Assembly (NCBI GenBank): GCA_030651765.1
Contig: JAUSBY010000012.1
Span: forward strand, 187,501-251,500
Length of the DNA: 64,000 nucleotides
Direction: 5' to 3'
DNA from: Coriobacteriia bacterium
GTDB taxonomy: Bacteria > Actinomycetota > Coriobacteriia > Anaerosomatales > Anaerosomataceae
The position numbers were made by a program, and so were the translations under genes. The notes beneath the pieces were generated by a model. The model was not told the origin of the DNA, did not search any database, and saw only the letters and a list, made by a program, of their open reading frames with translations. This document shows, one piece after another, positions 26,758-36,814 of the stretch; position 1 is the stretch's first letter, and each line of letters opens with the position of its first letter.

Positions 26758-28527
26758 TCACGCACTGGACGATGCAGGCGGCTCGAGCGGCAGCCGGAAC
26801 GCGAAGGTCGATCCTATGCCGGGCGTGCTCGAAACCGCGATCTCACCACCCAGGTGCTCTGCAAGGCCGCGAGCGATCGACAGGCCCAGCCCGGTGCCTC
26901 CTGCCCCGCCGGGTCCGCGCAGTCGCGTGAACCGCTCGAAGGCGCGCTCGAGTTCGGCGGCCGTCATGCCCGGCCCGGTATCGGTCACCGAAACAGTCAC
27001 GTGACCGTCCGGCGAACTCACCTTCACGGCGACCTGCCCACCATCGGTGAACTTGACGGCGTTACCGATGAGGTTCCACAGGATCTGCTCCACGAGGTGC
27101 GCATCGGTCGTCACGATCGGCACGCTCTTCGCCTCGAACAGGACCGACAGACCCCGCTCTTCGGCCATCGGGGTGACCGCTGCGGCGACCTCGGCCGCCA
27201 GTGCAGCGATGTCGAGCGGCGCGAGATGCACGTCAATCGTGCCGCTCTCGATGCGCGAGAGGTCCAGGATATCGTTGACGAGGGCGAGCAGGTGCTGCCC
27301 GGCGCGCTCGATCATGGCCACCTGACGTGCCTGCTCGGCGTTGAGCGGCCCCGGCATCTCCTGCCCGAGGATGTGCGCGAACCCGATGACCGAGTTGAGC
27401 GGCGTGCGGAGCTCGTGGCTCATCAAGGTGAGGAAGTCGTCCTTAGCCCGGTTTGCCGCCTCCAGTTCCCGGTTGAGCGTCCGAAGCTCAGTGGTCCGCG
27501 CCTCCACCTGATCCTCGAGCTCGTGCTGGTACACCGAGAGAGCCTGCTCGGCCTCCACGCGCATCGTGACATCGTGGACGATCGAATAGAGGAGCTCCCC
27601 CGCCTCGCCGATGACCGGCCCGGAGAACACCTCCACGTCGCGGACGTCGCCCGAGGCAAGACGGTGGCGGAACTGGAAGAACGTCCTGCGGGACTCTCGT
27701 GCCGCAGCCAACTCCGCGGCGATCTCATCCGGCGCGAGCGTGTTGATGTCGCTCACCCTCATCGAACGGAGTTCCTCGCGACTCCATCCGTAGTAGCGTT
27801 CCGCACTTAGATTGGCATCCACGATACGCCCGCCCGTAGGATCGATCACGAGCATGACCGACGCGCTGTCCTCGAACAGCGCGCGGTACCGGGCCTCGCT
27901 GCTCTCGAGTCTCTGACGCGTACTCTCGAAGTAGCTGACGAGGACCGCCACCGCGATCGTGAGCGACAGCACGGCACTCAGCATGAATCCGCCGGGGGCG
28001 GCCGCGGGGAGGAATCTCAACAGCGGGTAGTCGAGCTTGTGGAGACCCCCTGCCAGGAAAACGACCGCCGTGACGCGCGGCCATGGTCCGATCGCCGGCC
28101 GGGATCGCCACCACGCCACACCGGTGACGATGTGCGCGACGCCCTGGATCGCGTATGCGGGAACCGACGCCAGCGAAGCCGGTGCCCCGAGCCACGATGC
28201 GACGGCGGTCAGCACGAATCCCGACGCACCCACAGCCACGAGTGCTACACGCGGTAGGCGTTGGCCGAGAAAGAGGATCGTGCCGGCAAGCAGGAGCAGG
28301 CCGTACGCGATGCCTGCCGCGTGCGAGAGCAGCACGACAAGGCGTGACCCGCCCGGCACCAACACATCCACAAGATCGAACGACAGCCGGACGACGAACA
28401 GCACCCACGCCAGCGCCCAATCACGCATGAACCTCTCGCGACCGGTGACCGCCAGGTAGGTGAACACCGACGCGAGGATGACACCCCCGGCCAGTGACGC
28501 CACGATGGACGGAACGAGCCAGTCCAC
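26758..28527 (-). CDS. Membrane PAS-domain histidine kinase with 7TM-like sensor (orphan)
   Basis: A 589-residue sensor kinase. About seven membrane segments fill residues 1-215 and form the input module. A PAS domain follows (ALFEDSASVMLVIDPTGG, ANLSAERYYGWSREELRS), then a short coiled coil. The HisKA domain has the phospho-acceptor in LMSHELRTPLNSVIGF, and the ATPase domain has the N box NLIGNAVKFTDGG, the G1 box DTGPGM and GGTGLGLSIARGL. GTG 28527 is chosen because GGGGGA lies 5 nt upstream and it clears the thrS end by 29 nt. No response regulator is adjacent, so the partner is unknown. Being downstream of thrS it may be co-transcribed with it. Confidence 0.9.
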   Translation of the reverse strand: MDWLVPSIVASLAGGVILASVFTYLAVTGRERFMRDWALAWVLFVVRLSFDLVDVLVPGGSRLVVLLSHAAGIAYGLLLLAGTILFLGQRLPRVALVAVGASGFVLTAVASWLGAPASLASVPAYAIQGVAHIVTGVAWWRSRPAIGPWPRVTAVVFLAGGLHKLDYPLLRFLPAAAPGGFMLSAVLSLTIAVAVLVSYFESTRQRLESSEARYRALFEDSASVMLVIDPTGGRIVDANLSAERYYGWSREELRSMRVSDINTLAPDEIAAELAAARESRRTFFQFRHRLASGDVRDVEVFSGPVIGEAGELLYSIVHDVTMRVEAEQALSVYQHELEDQVEARTTELRTLNRELEAANRAKDDFLTLMSHELRTPLNSVIGFAHILGQEMPGPLNAEQARQVAMIERAGQHLLALVNDILDLSRIESGTIDVHLAPLDIAALAAEVAAAVTPMAEERGLSVLFEAKSVPIVTTDAHLVEQILWNLIGNAVKFTDGGQVAVKVSSPDGHVTVSVTDTGPGMTAAELERAFERFTRLRGPGGAGGTGLGLSIARGLAEHLGGEIAVSSTPGIGSTFAFRLPLEPPASSSA

Positions 28528-28556
28528 GCATTCCCCCGATACTGACGTGCGTCGCG

Positions 28557-30473
28557 CTACGGGCGCTCCGCGCATACACGCGCGGCGAACTCCTCGACGC
28601 CCATCGCGCCGATGTCACCTTCGATGCGCTCTCGCACACCCACGGTGTCGGCCTCGATCTCCTTGTCCCCCACCACGAGCATGTACGGCACCTTCTGCTG
28701 CTGTGCCTTGGCGATCTTGACGCGCATCGGCTCGCTCTCGGCGTAGACCTCTGCGCGCACGCCCGCCTTCCGGAGCCGCGTCCGTACGGCTTCACAGTGC
28801 CCGAGATGCCGGTCGGCGATCGGGATGATGACAGCCTGGATCGGCGCGAGCCACGTGGGAAACGCACCGGCAGTGTGCTCGATCAGGATGCCAAAGAAAC
28901 GCTCCATCGAGCCGAAGATGGCACGATGCAGCATGAACGGCTGCTCCTCGGTGTTCTCGGGCGTGCGGTACGTGATGCCGAAACGCTCGGGATTGTTGAA
29001 GTCCACCTGGATGGTGGAGAGCTGCCAGATACGGCCGATGGCGTCCTTGACCTTGATATCGATCTTCGGCCCGTAGAAGGCGCCGTCGCCCTCGTTGATC
29101 TGATAGGCCAGGCCCCACTCGTCGAGCGCGGTCATGAGCGCTTTGGTGGCCACATCCCAATCGGCATCGCTGCCCACCGACTTCTCGGGCTTGGTCGAGA
29201 CCTCCGCGGTGTACTCGAAGCCGAAGGTATCCATGATGAACTTGACGATGTCGAGCATCGCCTTGACCTCCGGCACGATCTGCTCGCCCGTGCAGAAGAT
29301 ATGCGCGTCATCTTGCGTGAAGCCCCGCGCGCGCATCAGTCCGTGAACCACGCCACTCTTCTCGTGACGGTAGACGGTGCCGAACTCGAACAGGCGCATG
29401 GGCAGGTCGCGGTACGAACGAAGGTCCGCGCGGTAAACGAGGAGTGCGCCGGGGCAGTTCATCGGCTTGACGGCGTAGTCCGTGGGCTCCTTGCCCTCCC
29501 CTTCATCGATCTGGAAGGGATACATGTTCTCCTGGTAGAAGTCCCAGTGCCCGCTGGTGCGCCACACATCGGCCTTGTAGATATGCGGCGTCCGGATCTC
29601 CTCGTAACCGCGGGCGTACAGGTCGGCGGAGAGCCACTCGATGAGTTCGTGCAGCACACGAGCACCCTTCGGGTGGTAGAAGACCAGCCCGCTGCCGGCG
29701 AGTTCGTCGAAGTGGAACAGGTCGAGCTCGCGACCCAACTTGCGGTGATCGCGCTTCTCGGCCTCCTCCAGGCGGGTCAGATACGCCTCGAGGTCCTTGT
29801 CCGAGAACCACGCGGTGCCGTAGATGCGCTGCAGCATCGGGCGCGACGAATCGCCGCGCCAGTAGGCGCCGGCGATCTTCATGAGCTTGAACGCCTTGAT
29901 CCATCCGGTGTGCGGCACATGCGGACCACGACACAGGTCGGTGAAGATGCCCTGCGTGTAGGTGGAGATGATCTCGTCGTCCGGCAGCCCGGCGATGAGC
30001 TCGCGCTTGTACGGCTGCCCCTCGAACGCATCGTGAGCCGAGAGTCGATCGAGCTCCACACGACGGAACGGCTGTTCCTCGGCGACGATCGCCCGCATGC
30101 GCTCGTCGATGGCGGCAAGATCGTCGGGCGTGAACGTCCGATCGATCTCGATATCGTAGTAGAACCCGTCCTCGATCGACGGTCCGATGCCGAACTTCGC
30201 CAACGGGAACAGCTGCTTGACCGCCTCGGCCATCACGTGCGCTGCCGAGTGGCGGAGTACCTCGAGCGCGACGGGATCACGGTCGGTCACGATCTCGACT
30301 GCGGCTGCGTCTGAGACGACGGTCCACGTGTCCACGAGGCGACCGTCGACCCGTCCCGCGACGGCGGCTGCCGCAAGCCGCGGGCCGATAGCCGCGGCGA
30401 CATCGTGGACGGTGGCGCCCTCGGCGACACTCTTGACGCTGCCGTCGGGCAGCGTGACCGAGATCTCGGGCAT
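28557..30473 (-). CDS. thrS: Threonyl-tRNA synthetase
   Basis: A 638-residue class II synthetase. The domain order is an N-terminal TGS domain (ISVTLPDGSVKSVAEGATV), the editing domain (HSAAHVMAEAVKQLFP, with the HxxxH-type site), the catalytic core (VKPMNCPGALLVYR, LPMRLFEFGTVYRHEKSG) and a C-terminal anticodon domain (VIIPIADRHLGHCEAV). ATG 30473 has GAAAGGA about 7 nt upstream. Only 49 nt separate it from the upstream zinc-ribbon gene, leaving no room for a T-box of its own. Confidence 0.98.
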   Translation of the reverse strand: MPEISVTLPDGSVKSVAEGATVHDVAAAIGPRLAAAAVAGRVDGRLVDTWTVVSDAAAVEIVTDRDPVALEVLRHSAAHVMAEAVKQLFPLAKFGIGPSIEDGFYYDIEIDRTFTPDDLAAIDERMRAIVAEEQPFRRVELDRLSAHDAFEGQPYKRELIAGLPDDEIISTYTQGIFTDLCRGPHVPHTGWIKAFKLMKIAGAYWRGDSSRPMLQRIYGTAWFSDKDLEAYLTRLEEAEKRDHRKLGRELDLFHFDELAGSGLVFYHPKGARVLHELIEWLSADLYARGYEEIRTPHIYKADVWRTSGHWDFYQENMYPFQIDEGEGKEPTDYAVKPMNCPGALLVYRADLRSYRDLPMRLFEFGTVYRHEKSGVVHGLMRARGFTQDDAHIFCTGEQIVPEVKAMLDIVKFIMDTFGFEYTAEVSTKPEKSVGSDADWDVATKALMTALDEWGLAYQINEGDGAFYGPKIDIKVKDAIGRIWQLSTIQVDFNNPERFGITYRTPENTEEQPFMLHRAIFGSMERFFGILIEHTAGAFPTWLAPIQAVIIPIADRHLGHCEAVRTRLRKAGVRAEVYAESEPMRVKIAKAQQQKVPYMLVVGDKEIEADTVGVRERIEGDIGAMGVEEFAARVCAERP

Positions 30474-30522
30474 GCGCTTTCCTTTCAGGGACCGGCTGCG
30501 CCCGCTCGTGGCGGGCCGACGG

Positions 30523-30969
30523 TCACTGTTTCGTCTTGCAGTACGGACAGACCGTCCACTCGAGCTTCAAGGGGCGCTCGCAGTTCACGCACTCCTTGCG
30601 CAGCTTTTTCATGCACGTCGGGCAGATCAGGTAGTCGGACTCGATGGGCTTCACGCACGACGGGCACGTCGCACCGCCCTTGAGCAACTCGACCTCCCGT
30701 GCGCGTATCTCGAGGTCACGCTCGTGGGCGTCTTCAGCGAGCTCCGGAGGGCGGACCACCAGGTAGATCGCCCAGCCGAAGACGTTGAACAGCACGACGA
30801 CGAGCGCCCAGAACCACGGCATGGCGCCCCGGCGTTCGGCATCGCGCCACGTCCAGAAGACGAGCGCCGCCCAGAAGACGATCAGGAACAGCGTGCAGAG
30901 GTTCTTGAACAGAGACACGAGCGGGTTGCTCAGTATCGGGCCGAGTATCTCGCCGAACAGTCCGTCCAT
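30523..30969 (-). CDS. Two-TM membrane protein with C-terminal double zinc ribbon
   Basis: A 148-residue protein of unknown function. Two membrane segments (about residues 18-43 and 50-73) are followed by a charged helix ([14 protein letters not shown]). Four CxxC pairs then follow: CPSC, CPTC, CVNC and CPYC. They should form two zinc ribbons on the cytoplasmic side. ATG 30969 has AGGGG 6-7 nt upstream; an upstream in-frame ATG adds a low-complexity stretch and is rejected. Transcribed toward thrS, 49 nt away, and divergent from panD. Confidence 0.75.
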   Translation of the reverse strand: MDGLFGEILGPILSNPLVSLFKNLCTLFLIVFWAALVFWTWRDAERRGAMPWFWALVVVLFNVFGWAIYLVVRPPELAEDAHERDLEIRAREVELLKGGATCPSCVKPIESDYLICPTCMKKLRKECVNCERPLKLEWTVCPYCKTKQ

Positions 30970-31079
30970 TCCGTCCCCTTCCGGGATTCGAGCGGCATGT
31001 CGACCCCCTCGGCCACCGCCGCACACAAGACTACGGGGATTCTATCAGATGGGCGTCATGCGGCATCTGTCCGGTTCGA

Positions 31080-31108
31080 CTGACGTGAACGCGCGAGGCG
31101 TGTATCAT
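31080..31108 (+). promoter_or_regulatory. Putative promoter of panD
   Basis: CTGACG (31080-31085), a 17-bp spacer and TATCAT (31103-31108) lie 40 bp before the panD start. The elements match consensus moderately. Confidence 0.55.
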
Positions 31109-31147
31109 GTGCGGGCGAACCACACGATCGAGGATGGATGCCAGAAG

Positions 31148-31498
31148 ATGATCCGCCGCATGCTCAAGAGCAAGATACACCGCGCCACGCTGACCGACGC
31201 CAACGTCGACTACGAGGGCAGCATCACGGTCGACGCCGACCTCATGGAGGCGGCCGACATCCTCGAGCACGAGGCGGTCTGGGTCTGGGATGTGACCAAC
31301 GGCAGCCGGTTCGAGACGTACGCGATCACCGGCGAGCCCGGCTCCGGCGTGATGTGCGTCAACGGGGCGGCAGCTCACCTCGTGAGCATCGGTGACCTCG
31401 TCATCGTTGCGACCTTCGCCGACATGGCCGACGAGACAGCACGCGCCTGGGAGCCCCTCGTCGTCAAGGTCGACGGCGCCAACCGGCGGATCGGCTAG
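31148..31498 (+). CDS. panD: Aspartate 1-decarboxylase
   Basis: A 116-residue pyruvoyl enzyme that makes beta-alanine from aspartate for pantothenate and CoA. The self-cleavage site is Gly24-Ser25 in [11 protein letters not shown]; Ser25 becomes the pyruvoyl group. The active-site Lys is in [12 protein letters not shown], and [17 protein letters not shown] is characteristic. ATG 31148 gives the standard N-terminus. The last 35 nt overlap the convergent CorA-like gene. No other pantothenate genes are in the window. Confidence 0.96.
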   Translation: MIRRMLKSKIHRATLTDANVDYEGSITVDADLMEAADILEHEAVWVWDVTNGSRFETYAITGEPGSGVMCVNGAAAHLVSIGDLVIVATFADMADETARAWEPLVVKVDGANRRIG

Positions 31499-32621
31499 AC
31501 CGGGCGCCCCGCTTCCGTGCGCTGCCCCGGCCGTCTCTCGCTGAGTCGCCCGGCACGTCGTACGCGCGACGACGTCCGTTGGCGATGAAGACCATCACCC
31601 CGAGCAGTATGAGCGAGACACTCGCGCTCGCCCCGAGCGCCACGAGGAAGGTCGCCCACGTCGGCCACCGGTCGGCGTCGCGCACGAGCGGCGCATCGAG
31701 ACTGAAGGTCATCACGGCGCTGAACACCGCGAGCGGCAAACCGATGATGGTGAGGTAGAACAGCACGCTGTTGGTGCGTTCGCTCGCCGCCTGCGTTTCC
31801 CGCGAACTCCGTACCTGCGCGATCTGGGCGATATTGTCGAGGTGACGCTCCATGTCGTGGTGTATCGTGACCTGCCGCTCGTACCGTCCGGCGAGGTTCA
31901 TCCTCTCGGCGATCGCAAGGCACACGTCCCTGACCTCGGGAAGCTGCGACCGGTTCGTGGTCAGGAAGAAACGGTTCACGTTGGCGAGCCTGACCCGCGT
32001 CTTGGCGATCGCATCGACACTCGCCTCGTCCACATAGCCCGGCTCGATCGGCATCTCGGCGCGAACCTGATCGCGGTCGATCCGGTGGACGATCATCAGT
32101 CCGAGGTAGTAGAAGGCCACAAGAAGCGGCATGGCAGCGCGCGCCTCGTCAGACGGCTGGAGCGCGCTCAGCTTGGTATCGGGCACCTCGAAGGTGAGCT
32201 GCCCGAACAGCCGCGTGGCCTCGCACTCTCCGAGCGCGTCGGCAAGCTCCCGGAAGATCGCGCGATCGGCTCCGGCACCCCGGGTCGCCCGGACATCGTT
32301 CATGCGGTCCCGGACGGCCTGCGCGTCCTCGTCGACCTCGAGGCGGAGCACGAGCAGCCAGTTGTCTCCCTCGAGACCCTCGAGCCTGCTCGCATCGCTA
32401 TGCGCGAGGTACGCCTCGCCGATCCGAACATCCTCATCGAGCCAGCGCAGCGTGACCGGACAGTCGCGGAGTTCCCACACCGCTTCGAAGACGCGCCCAA
32501 AGACGGTCCGGAAGCCGTTGGTCATCACATGGAGGCGAGCTGCGACATCGATCGGCTCGTGCCCGACCGCAGGTACGGCCCCCCGGTTGCGACACTGCAC
32601 TACGGCGTAGACGTCCGGCAT
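31464..32621 (-). CDS. CorA-like two-TM membrane protein lacking the GMN motif
   Basis: A 385-residue protein of uncertain function. A large acidic soluble region (about residues 1-275) ends in a helical stretch, then two membrane segments (about 283-305 and 322-345) and a basic Ser/Arg tail. The architecture and the first segment ([20 protein letters not shown]) recall CorA metal channels, but the GMN selectivity signature that should follow is absent. It may be a divergent CorA relative with another role. ATG 32621 has AGGAG 4-5 nt upstream. Its 3' end overlaps panD on the other strand by 35 nt. It lies 22 nt after folC. Confidence 0.7.
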   Translation of the reverse strand: MPDVYAVVQCRNRGAVPAVGHEPIDVAARLHVMTNGFRTVFGRVFEAVWELRDCPVTLRWLDEDVRIGEAYLAHSDASRLEGLEGDNWLLVLRLEVDEDAQAVRDRMNDVRATRGAGADRAIFRELADALGECEATRLFGQLTFEVPDTKLSALQPSDEARAAMPLLVAFYYLGLMIVHRIDRDQVRAEMPIEPGYVDEASVDAIAKTRVRLANVNRFFLTTNRSQLPEVRDVCLAIAERMNLAGRYERQVTIHHDMERHLDNIAQIAQVRSSRETQAASERTNSVLFYLTIIGLPLAVFSAVMTFSLDAPLVRDADRWPTWATFLVALGASASVSLILLGVMVFIANGRRRAYDVPGDSARDGRGSARKRGARSSRSAGWRRRP

Positions 32622-32643
32622 GCTGCTCCTGCCCTTCGGTTCC

Positions 32644-33966
32644 CTAGCCCGGGTACACCCCGCACGCGACGCGGGCCTCAGCGACGGTCACCACGCTGCC
32701 GGTCACAAGGACAGGCGAGCCCGACTCGCGCGCCGCGGCGACCGCCCCGGCTACGTCGAGACACACCGCCGGTCCGGTCCCCGTGACTCCTTCGACTACC
32801 TCGGCGAGTACACGCGCGTCGAGCGCGCGTGGTGAGTCGGGAGCGGTCACGACGAAGCGCGCGGCCACCGGCGCGAGAGCGGAGACCACCGCGGCGGCGT
32901 CCTTGTCGGTGAGCATGCCGATCACGACGGTGACCGGCCTTCGACCGAACGCACGAGCCACCGCCTCGGCGAGCACCCGCGCACCGCCTGCGTTATGAGC
33001 GACATCGGCGATCACCCACGGCTCGCGCGCGAGCACCTCGAACCGGCCGGCGATACGCAGTCCGCCGAGTGCTGAACGAGTGGCGTGCACGTCGAGCGGG
33101 CCGCCCAGGGCGAGCCGGACCGCGGAAAGCGCGCACGCGGCGTTTGCGGCCTGATACGCCGGACCGTTGACCGACAGCGGACCGTACGTCTCGCCGAGGA
33201 CGGACGTCTCGATCTCGGTGACGCCATCGGGTGTCTGCATGTGTCGCACCACCGTGAAGCTCACATCGGCTTCAGTGGTGTCTTCGCGCACGCGCACCAG
33301 CCGCGCGCCGACATGCCGGGCACGCTCGGCAAAGACCTCATCGGTCTCCTCGGTCCCGGGGCCGAGCACCGCCAGGGCGCCATGCCGGATGATGTGCGCC
33401 TTGTCCCACGCGATCCGCTCGAGTGTGGGGCCGAGGTAGTCGACGTGGTCGAGTCCTACCGAAGTCAGGACCGAGACCTCGGGTATCGAGATGCTCGTCG
33501 AGTCCCACCGTCCGCCCATACCCACCTCGAGCACGCCCCAGCCGACGCCCGCCTCTCGCAGGATCCACAGCGCGGCGGCGGTCAGGAGCTCGAACTGCGT
33601 CGGCGGCTCCGGCAGACTGTCGCCGAGCGCGCCGGCCACCGAAACCGCCGCCGACACCCCTGCGGCGAACAGGTCGCCGGGTACGGGCGCGCCGTCGATG
33701 ATCACATGCTCGGTCATCGAGTGCATCTGCGGGCTGACGAAGGCTCCCGAGCGCTGCCCGTGAGCGCGCAGCAGCGCGTCCGTCATCCGGACCGTGGAGC
33801 CTTTGCCGTTCGTGCCGCCAACCTGCACGACCCGATACGCCCGCTGTGGCTCGCCGAGCGCCTCGCACAGCCGCGTGATCGCATGAAGCGAGGGATTGAT
33901 GCCGAAACGCGCGGCGGCGGCGAGGACCGCTGTCGCCTCGGCCTCGCTCATCGGCTCGCGGGACAT
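32644..33966 (-). CDS. folC: Bifunctional folylpolyglutamate synthase/dihydrofolate synthase
   Basis: A 440-residue Mur-ligase-type enzyme that adds glutamate to folates. The ATP loop is VQVGGTNGKGSTVRMTDALL. The Mg/folate region includes ILTS-like VLTSVGLDHVDYLGPTLE, and the C-terminal ligase domain includes VIADVAHNAGGARVLAEA. Length is normal. ATG 33966 lies 6 nt after the valS stop, so the pair is co-transcribed. The presence of fhs elsewhere in the window shows active folate C1 metabolism. Confidence 0.93.
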   Translation of the reverse strand: MSREPMSEAEATAVLAAAARFGINPSLHAITRLCEALGEPQRAYRVVQVGGTNGKGSTVRMTDALLRAHGQRSGAFVSPQMHSMTEHVIIDGAPVPGDLFAAGVSAAVSVAGALGDSLPEPPTQFELLTAAALWILREAGVGWGVLEVGMGGRWDSTSISIPEVSVLTSVGLDHVDYLGPTLERIAWDKAHIIRHGALAVLGPGTEETDEVFAERARHVGARLVRVREDTTEADVSFTVVRHMQTPDGVTEIETSVLGETYGPLSVNGPAYQAANAACALSAVRLALGGPLDVHATRSALGGLRIAGRFEVLAREPWVIADVAHNAGGARVLAEAVARAFGRRPVTVVIGMLTDKDAAAVVSALAPVAARFVVTAPDSPRALDARVLAEVVEGVTGTGPAVCLDVAGAVAAARESGSPVLVTGSVVTVAEARVACGVYPG

Positions 33967-33972
33967 GCGCGT

Positions 33973-36621
33973 TCAGTCCGCGAGTTCGCCGAGTTGCGCG
34001 GACAGCGTGGCGACGGTGGCCGAGAGGTCGGCCGCCTTCGCGCGATCCTTCTCGATGATCTCCGGCGCGGCCTTCGCCAGGAACCCTTCGTTGGAGAGCT
34101 TCTTACTCACGCGCGCGAGCTCGTCTTCGGCGCGCCCGAGCTCGGCGGAGACCCGTTCCCGCTCGGCGGCGAAGTCAACGAGCCCCTCGAGCGAGATGTA
34201 CACCTCGCTTCCGGCTGCCACCGCCACAGCCGCGTGCGGAGGCTTCACCGCGTCGGCCTCGATCGTGAGCTCGCCGATGCCGGCGAGCGAGCGGATGTCG
34301 TCAGCCATCGATGCCAGCACCATCCCCTCGGCACCTGGCGCCTTGACCGTCACCTCGAGCCGTACCTTCGGCGAGACAGAGTAGCGGGCGCGCACCGCGC
34401 GCACGGCGGTCACGAGTTCGCGCAGCAGCCCGATCGACCGCTCGGCATCCTCGTCGTGGAAGCGCGCGAGCGCGGCGGCGTCGGGCCATGCGGCGACCAT
34501 GAGCGCGGGGGCCCGATCCGGTCCTGCCAGCGGCAGGCGACCCCAGATCTCCTCGGTCACGAACGGCATCATCGGGTGGAGCAGCCGGAGCGCGGTGTCC
34601 AGCACGAAGACGAGGTTCGCAAGCACGCCCTCGCGCACCGCGCCGCCGGCGGCCAGCCTCGGCTTGGCAAGCTCGATGTACCAGTCGCAGAACTCGTTCC
34701 AGAAGAAGTCGTAGAGCGCCCGGGCGGTCTCGCCGAACTCATAGCCGACGAGCCCCTCATCCACGCGAGCCGCAAGGTCGGCCAGCCGCGACAGGATCCA
34801 CGCGTCGGCGACAGTCACGACTCCCGGCTCGGCAGGCGTGAAGTCGTCGCCGAGGTTCATGAGCACGAAACGGCTCGCGTTCCAGATCTTGTTGGCGAAG
34901 TTGCGGCTCGACGCGAGCTTCTCCTCGGCGAACTTGATGTCCTGACTGCCCGTGACCTGCAGCATCAGGCCGAACCGCATGCCGTCGGCACCGTAGTGGG
35001 CCATGAGATCGAGCGGGTCGATACCGGTACCGAGCGACTTGCTCATGCGTCTTCCCTCGGCGTTGAAGACCGTGGGATGGATGATGACGTCGCGATACGG
35101 AACGTCGCCTACGAAGTCCAGGCCGCTCATGATCATGCGCGCGACCCAGAGGAACAGGATGTCACGTGCGGTTGACAGCACCGTGGTCGGGTAGAAGAAG
35201 CCGAGTTCGGGCGTGTCGTCCGGCCAGCCGAGCGTGGCAAACGGCCAGAGTTGCGACGAGAACCAGGTATCGAGTACGTCGGGATCCTGACGCATCGGGC
35301 CCGCGCACTCGGGACACACCTCGAGGTCATCCATGCTCGCCTTGGTGATGCCGCACGTGTCGCAGTAAAAGACCGGGATCTGGTGGCCCCACCACAGCTG
35401 CCGCGAGACGCACCAGTCGCGGATGTTCTCCATCCAGTGGAAGTACACGTTCTCCCACCGGCGCGGGTGGAACACCACGCGCCCGTCGCGGACCGCCTCG
35501 ATGGCAGGCGCCGCAAGCGGCTTCATATCCACGAACCACTGGTCCGAGAGCCATGGCTCGACGACCGTGTGGCAGCGGTAGCAGTGGCCGACCGCATGCA
35601 CGTGGTCATCGGTGCCCACGAGCAGCCCGGCCGCATCGAGATCAGCCACGATCCGCGTGCGCGCCTCGTAGCGATCGAGTCCGGCGTATGGGCCGCCCTC
35701 ACCGCTTATGGTGGCGTCCGCGTTGAGGATGTTCACCTTCGCGCAGTCGTGGCGCTCGCCGATCTCGAAGTCGTTCGGGTCGTGCGCGGGTGTCACCTTG
35801 ACCGCGCCCGTGCCGAATGCCGGGTCGACGAAGGCGTCGGCCACGATCGGGATCTCGCGGTCCATGAGCGGCAGCACCACGTTCGCACCCACCAGCGCGG
35901 CGTAGCGTTCGTCGTCCGGGTGCACGGCAACGCACGTGTCGCCGAGCATGGTCTCGGGCCGGGTCGTGGCAACGACGACGTAGTCACGGCCGCCGACGGG
36001 AGCGGACAGAGGGTAGCGGATGTGCCAGAGGTGGCCATCGAGCTCCTCGTGGTCGACCTCGATGTCGGAGAGCGCGGTAGAACAGCGCGGGCACCAGTTG
36101 ATGATGCGCTTGCCACGGTAGATAAGGCCGCGCTCGAACCACTCTACAAAGACCCTGCGGACCGCCCGGCGATAGCCCGGATCCATCGTGAAGTGCTCGT
36201 CGGCGTAGTCGCAGCTGCATCCCATACGCCTGAGTTGCTCGATGATGATGCTGCCGTGCTCGCGTCGCCACTCCCAGCACATCTCGATGAACGCCTCGCG
36301 CCCGACGTCGTGACGCGACTTGCCGGCCGCCGCAAGCTTCTGCTCGACCTTGTTCTGGGTCGCGATGCCGGCATGGTCGGTGCCGACCACCCAGCGGGTG
36401 GGCCGGCCGGTCATGCGCGAGCGCCTGATGACGACATCCTGGATGGTGTTGTTGAGTGCGTGGCCCATGTGCAGCGAGCCCGTCACGTTCGGCGGCGGGA
36501 TGACCACCGTGAACGGCGCCTCACCCCCGACAGGCTGCTCGAAGTAGCGGCCCTCGGCCCAGCTGGCGGAGACGGGGCCTTCGACCGCATCGGGGTCGTA
36601 TGCCGGCGGCAACTGGCTCAT
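33973..36621 (-). CDS. valS: Valyl-tRNA synthetase
   Basis: An 882-residue class I synthetase. The HIGH motif appears as PPPNVTGSLHMGHALN, and KMSKS as RRMSKSLGTGIDPLD. The editing CP1 domain has the VVATTRPETMLGDT signature, and a C-terminal coiled-coil arm is present (FAAERERVSAELGRAEDELA). Length matches bacterial ValS. ATG 36621 is chosen over an upstream start because it gives the standard N-terminus; GGAAGGA lies 12 nt before it. No T-box is visible in the 160-bp upstream gap. Confidence 0.97.
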   Translation of the reverse strand: MSQLPPAYDPDAVEGPVSASWAEGRYFEQPVGGEAPFTVVIPPPNVTGSLHMGHALNNTIQDVVIRRSRMTGRPTRWVVGTDHAGIATQNKVEQKLAAAGKSRHDVGREAFIEMCWEWRREHGSIIIEQLRRMGCSCDYADEHFTMDPGYRRAVRRVFVEWFERGLIYRGKRIINWCPRCSTALSDIEVDHEELDGHLWHIRYPLSAPVGGRDYVVVATTRPETMLGDTCVAVHPDDERYAALVGANVVLPLMDREIPIVADAFVDPAFGTGAVKVTPAHDPNDFEIGERHDCAKVNILNADATISGEGGPYAGLDRYEARTRIVADLDAAGLLVGTDDHVHAVGHCYRCHTVVEPWLSDQWFVDMKPLAAPAIEAVRDGRVVFHPRRWENVYFHWMENIRDWCVSRQLWWGHQIPVFYCDTCGITKASMDDLEVCPECAGPMRQDPDVLDTWFSSQLWPFATLGWPDDTPELGFFYPTTVLSTARDILFLWVARMIMSGLDFVGDVPYRDVIIHPTVFNAEGRRMSKSLGTGIDPLDLMAHYGADGMRFGLMLQVTGSQDIKFAEEKLASSRNFANKIWNASRFVLMNLGDDFTPAEPGVVTVADAWILSRLADLAARVDEGLVGYEFGETARALYDFFWNEFCDWYIELAKPRLAAGGAVREGVLANLVFVLDTALRLLHPMMPFVTEEIWGRLPLAGPDRAPALMVAAWPDAAALARFHDEDAERSIGLLRELVTAVRAVRARYSVSPKVRLEVTVKAPGAEGMVLASMADDIRSLAGIGELTIEADAVKPPHAAVAVAAGSEVYISLEGLVDFAAERERVSAELGRAEDELARVSKKLSNEGFLAKAAPEIIEKDRAKAADLSATVATLSAQLGELAD

Positions 36622-36814
36622 GAGCGGGTGACGTCCTTCCGATTGGCGATGCGAGGATTCTACGACAAACGGCCGGCCCACTCACGCGAAAGCCCGCTCA
36701 TCGGAGCCTGGCGACGCGGATCCACTGAAGAGAAGGACGTGAGAAGTTGCGCACGAATGCCGATACTCTCATTGTGAACACGCGATGATGACCGACAAGG
36801 AGCGTGAGAGAGCC

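Noticed and set aside
36622-36784. Possible T-box before valS
   Set aside because: The gap is short, no T-box bulge sequence is present and no terminator precedes the start; only a TAGAAT -10-like hexamer without a good -35 is seen.
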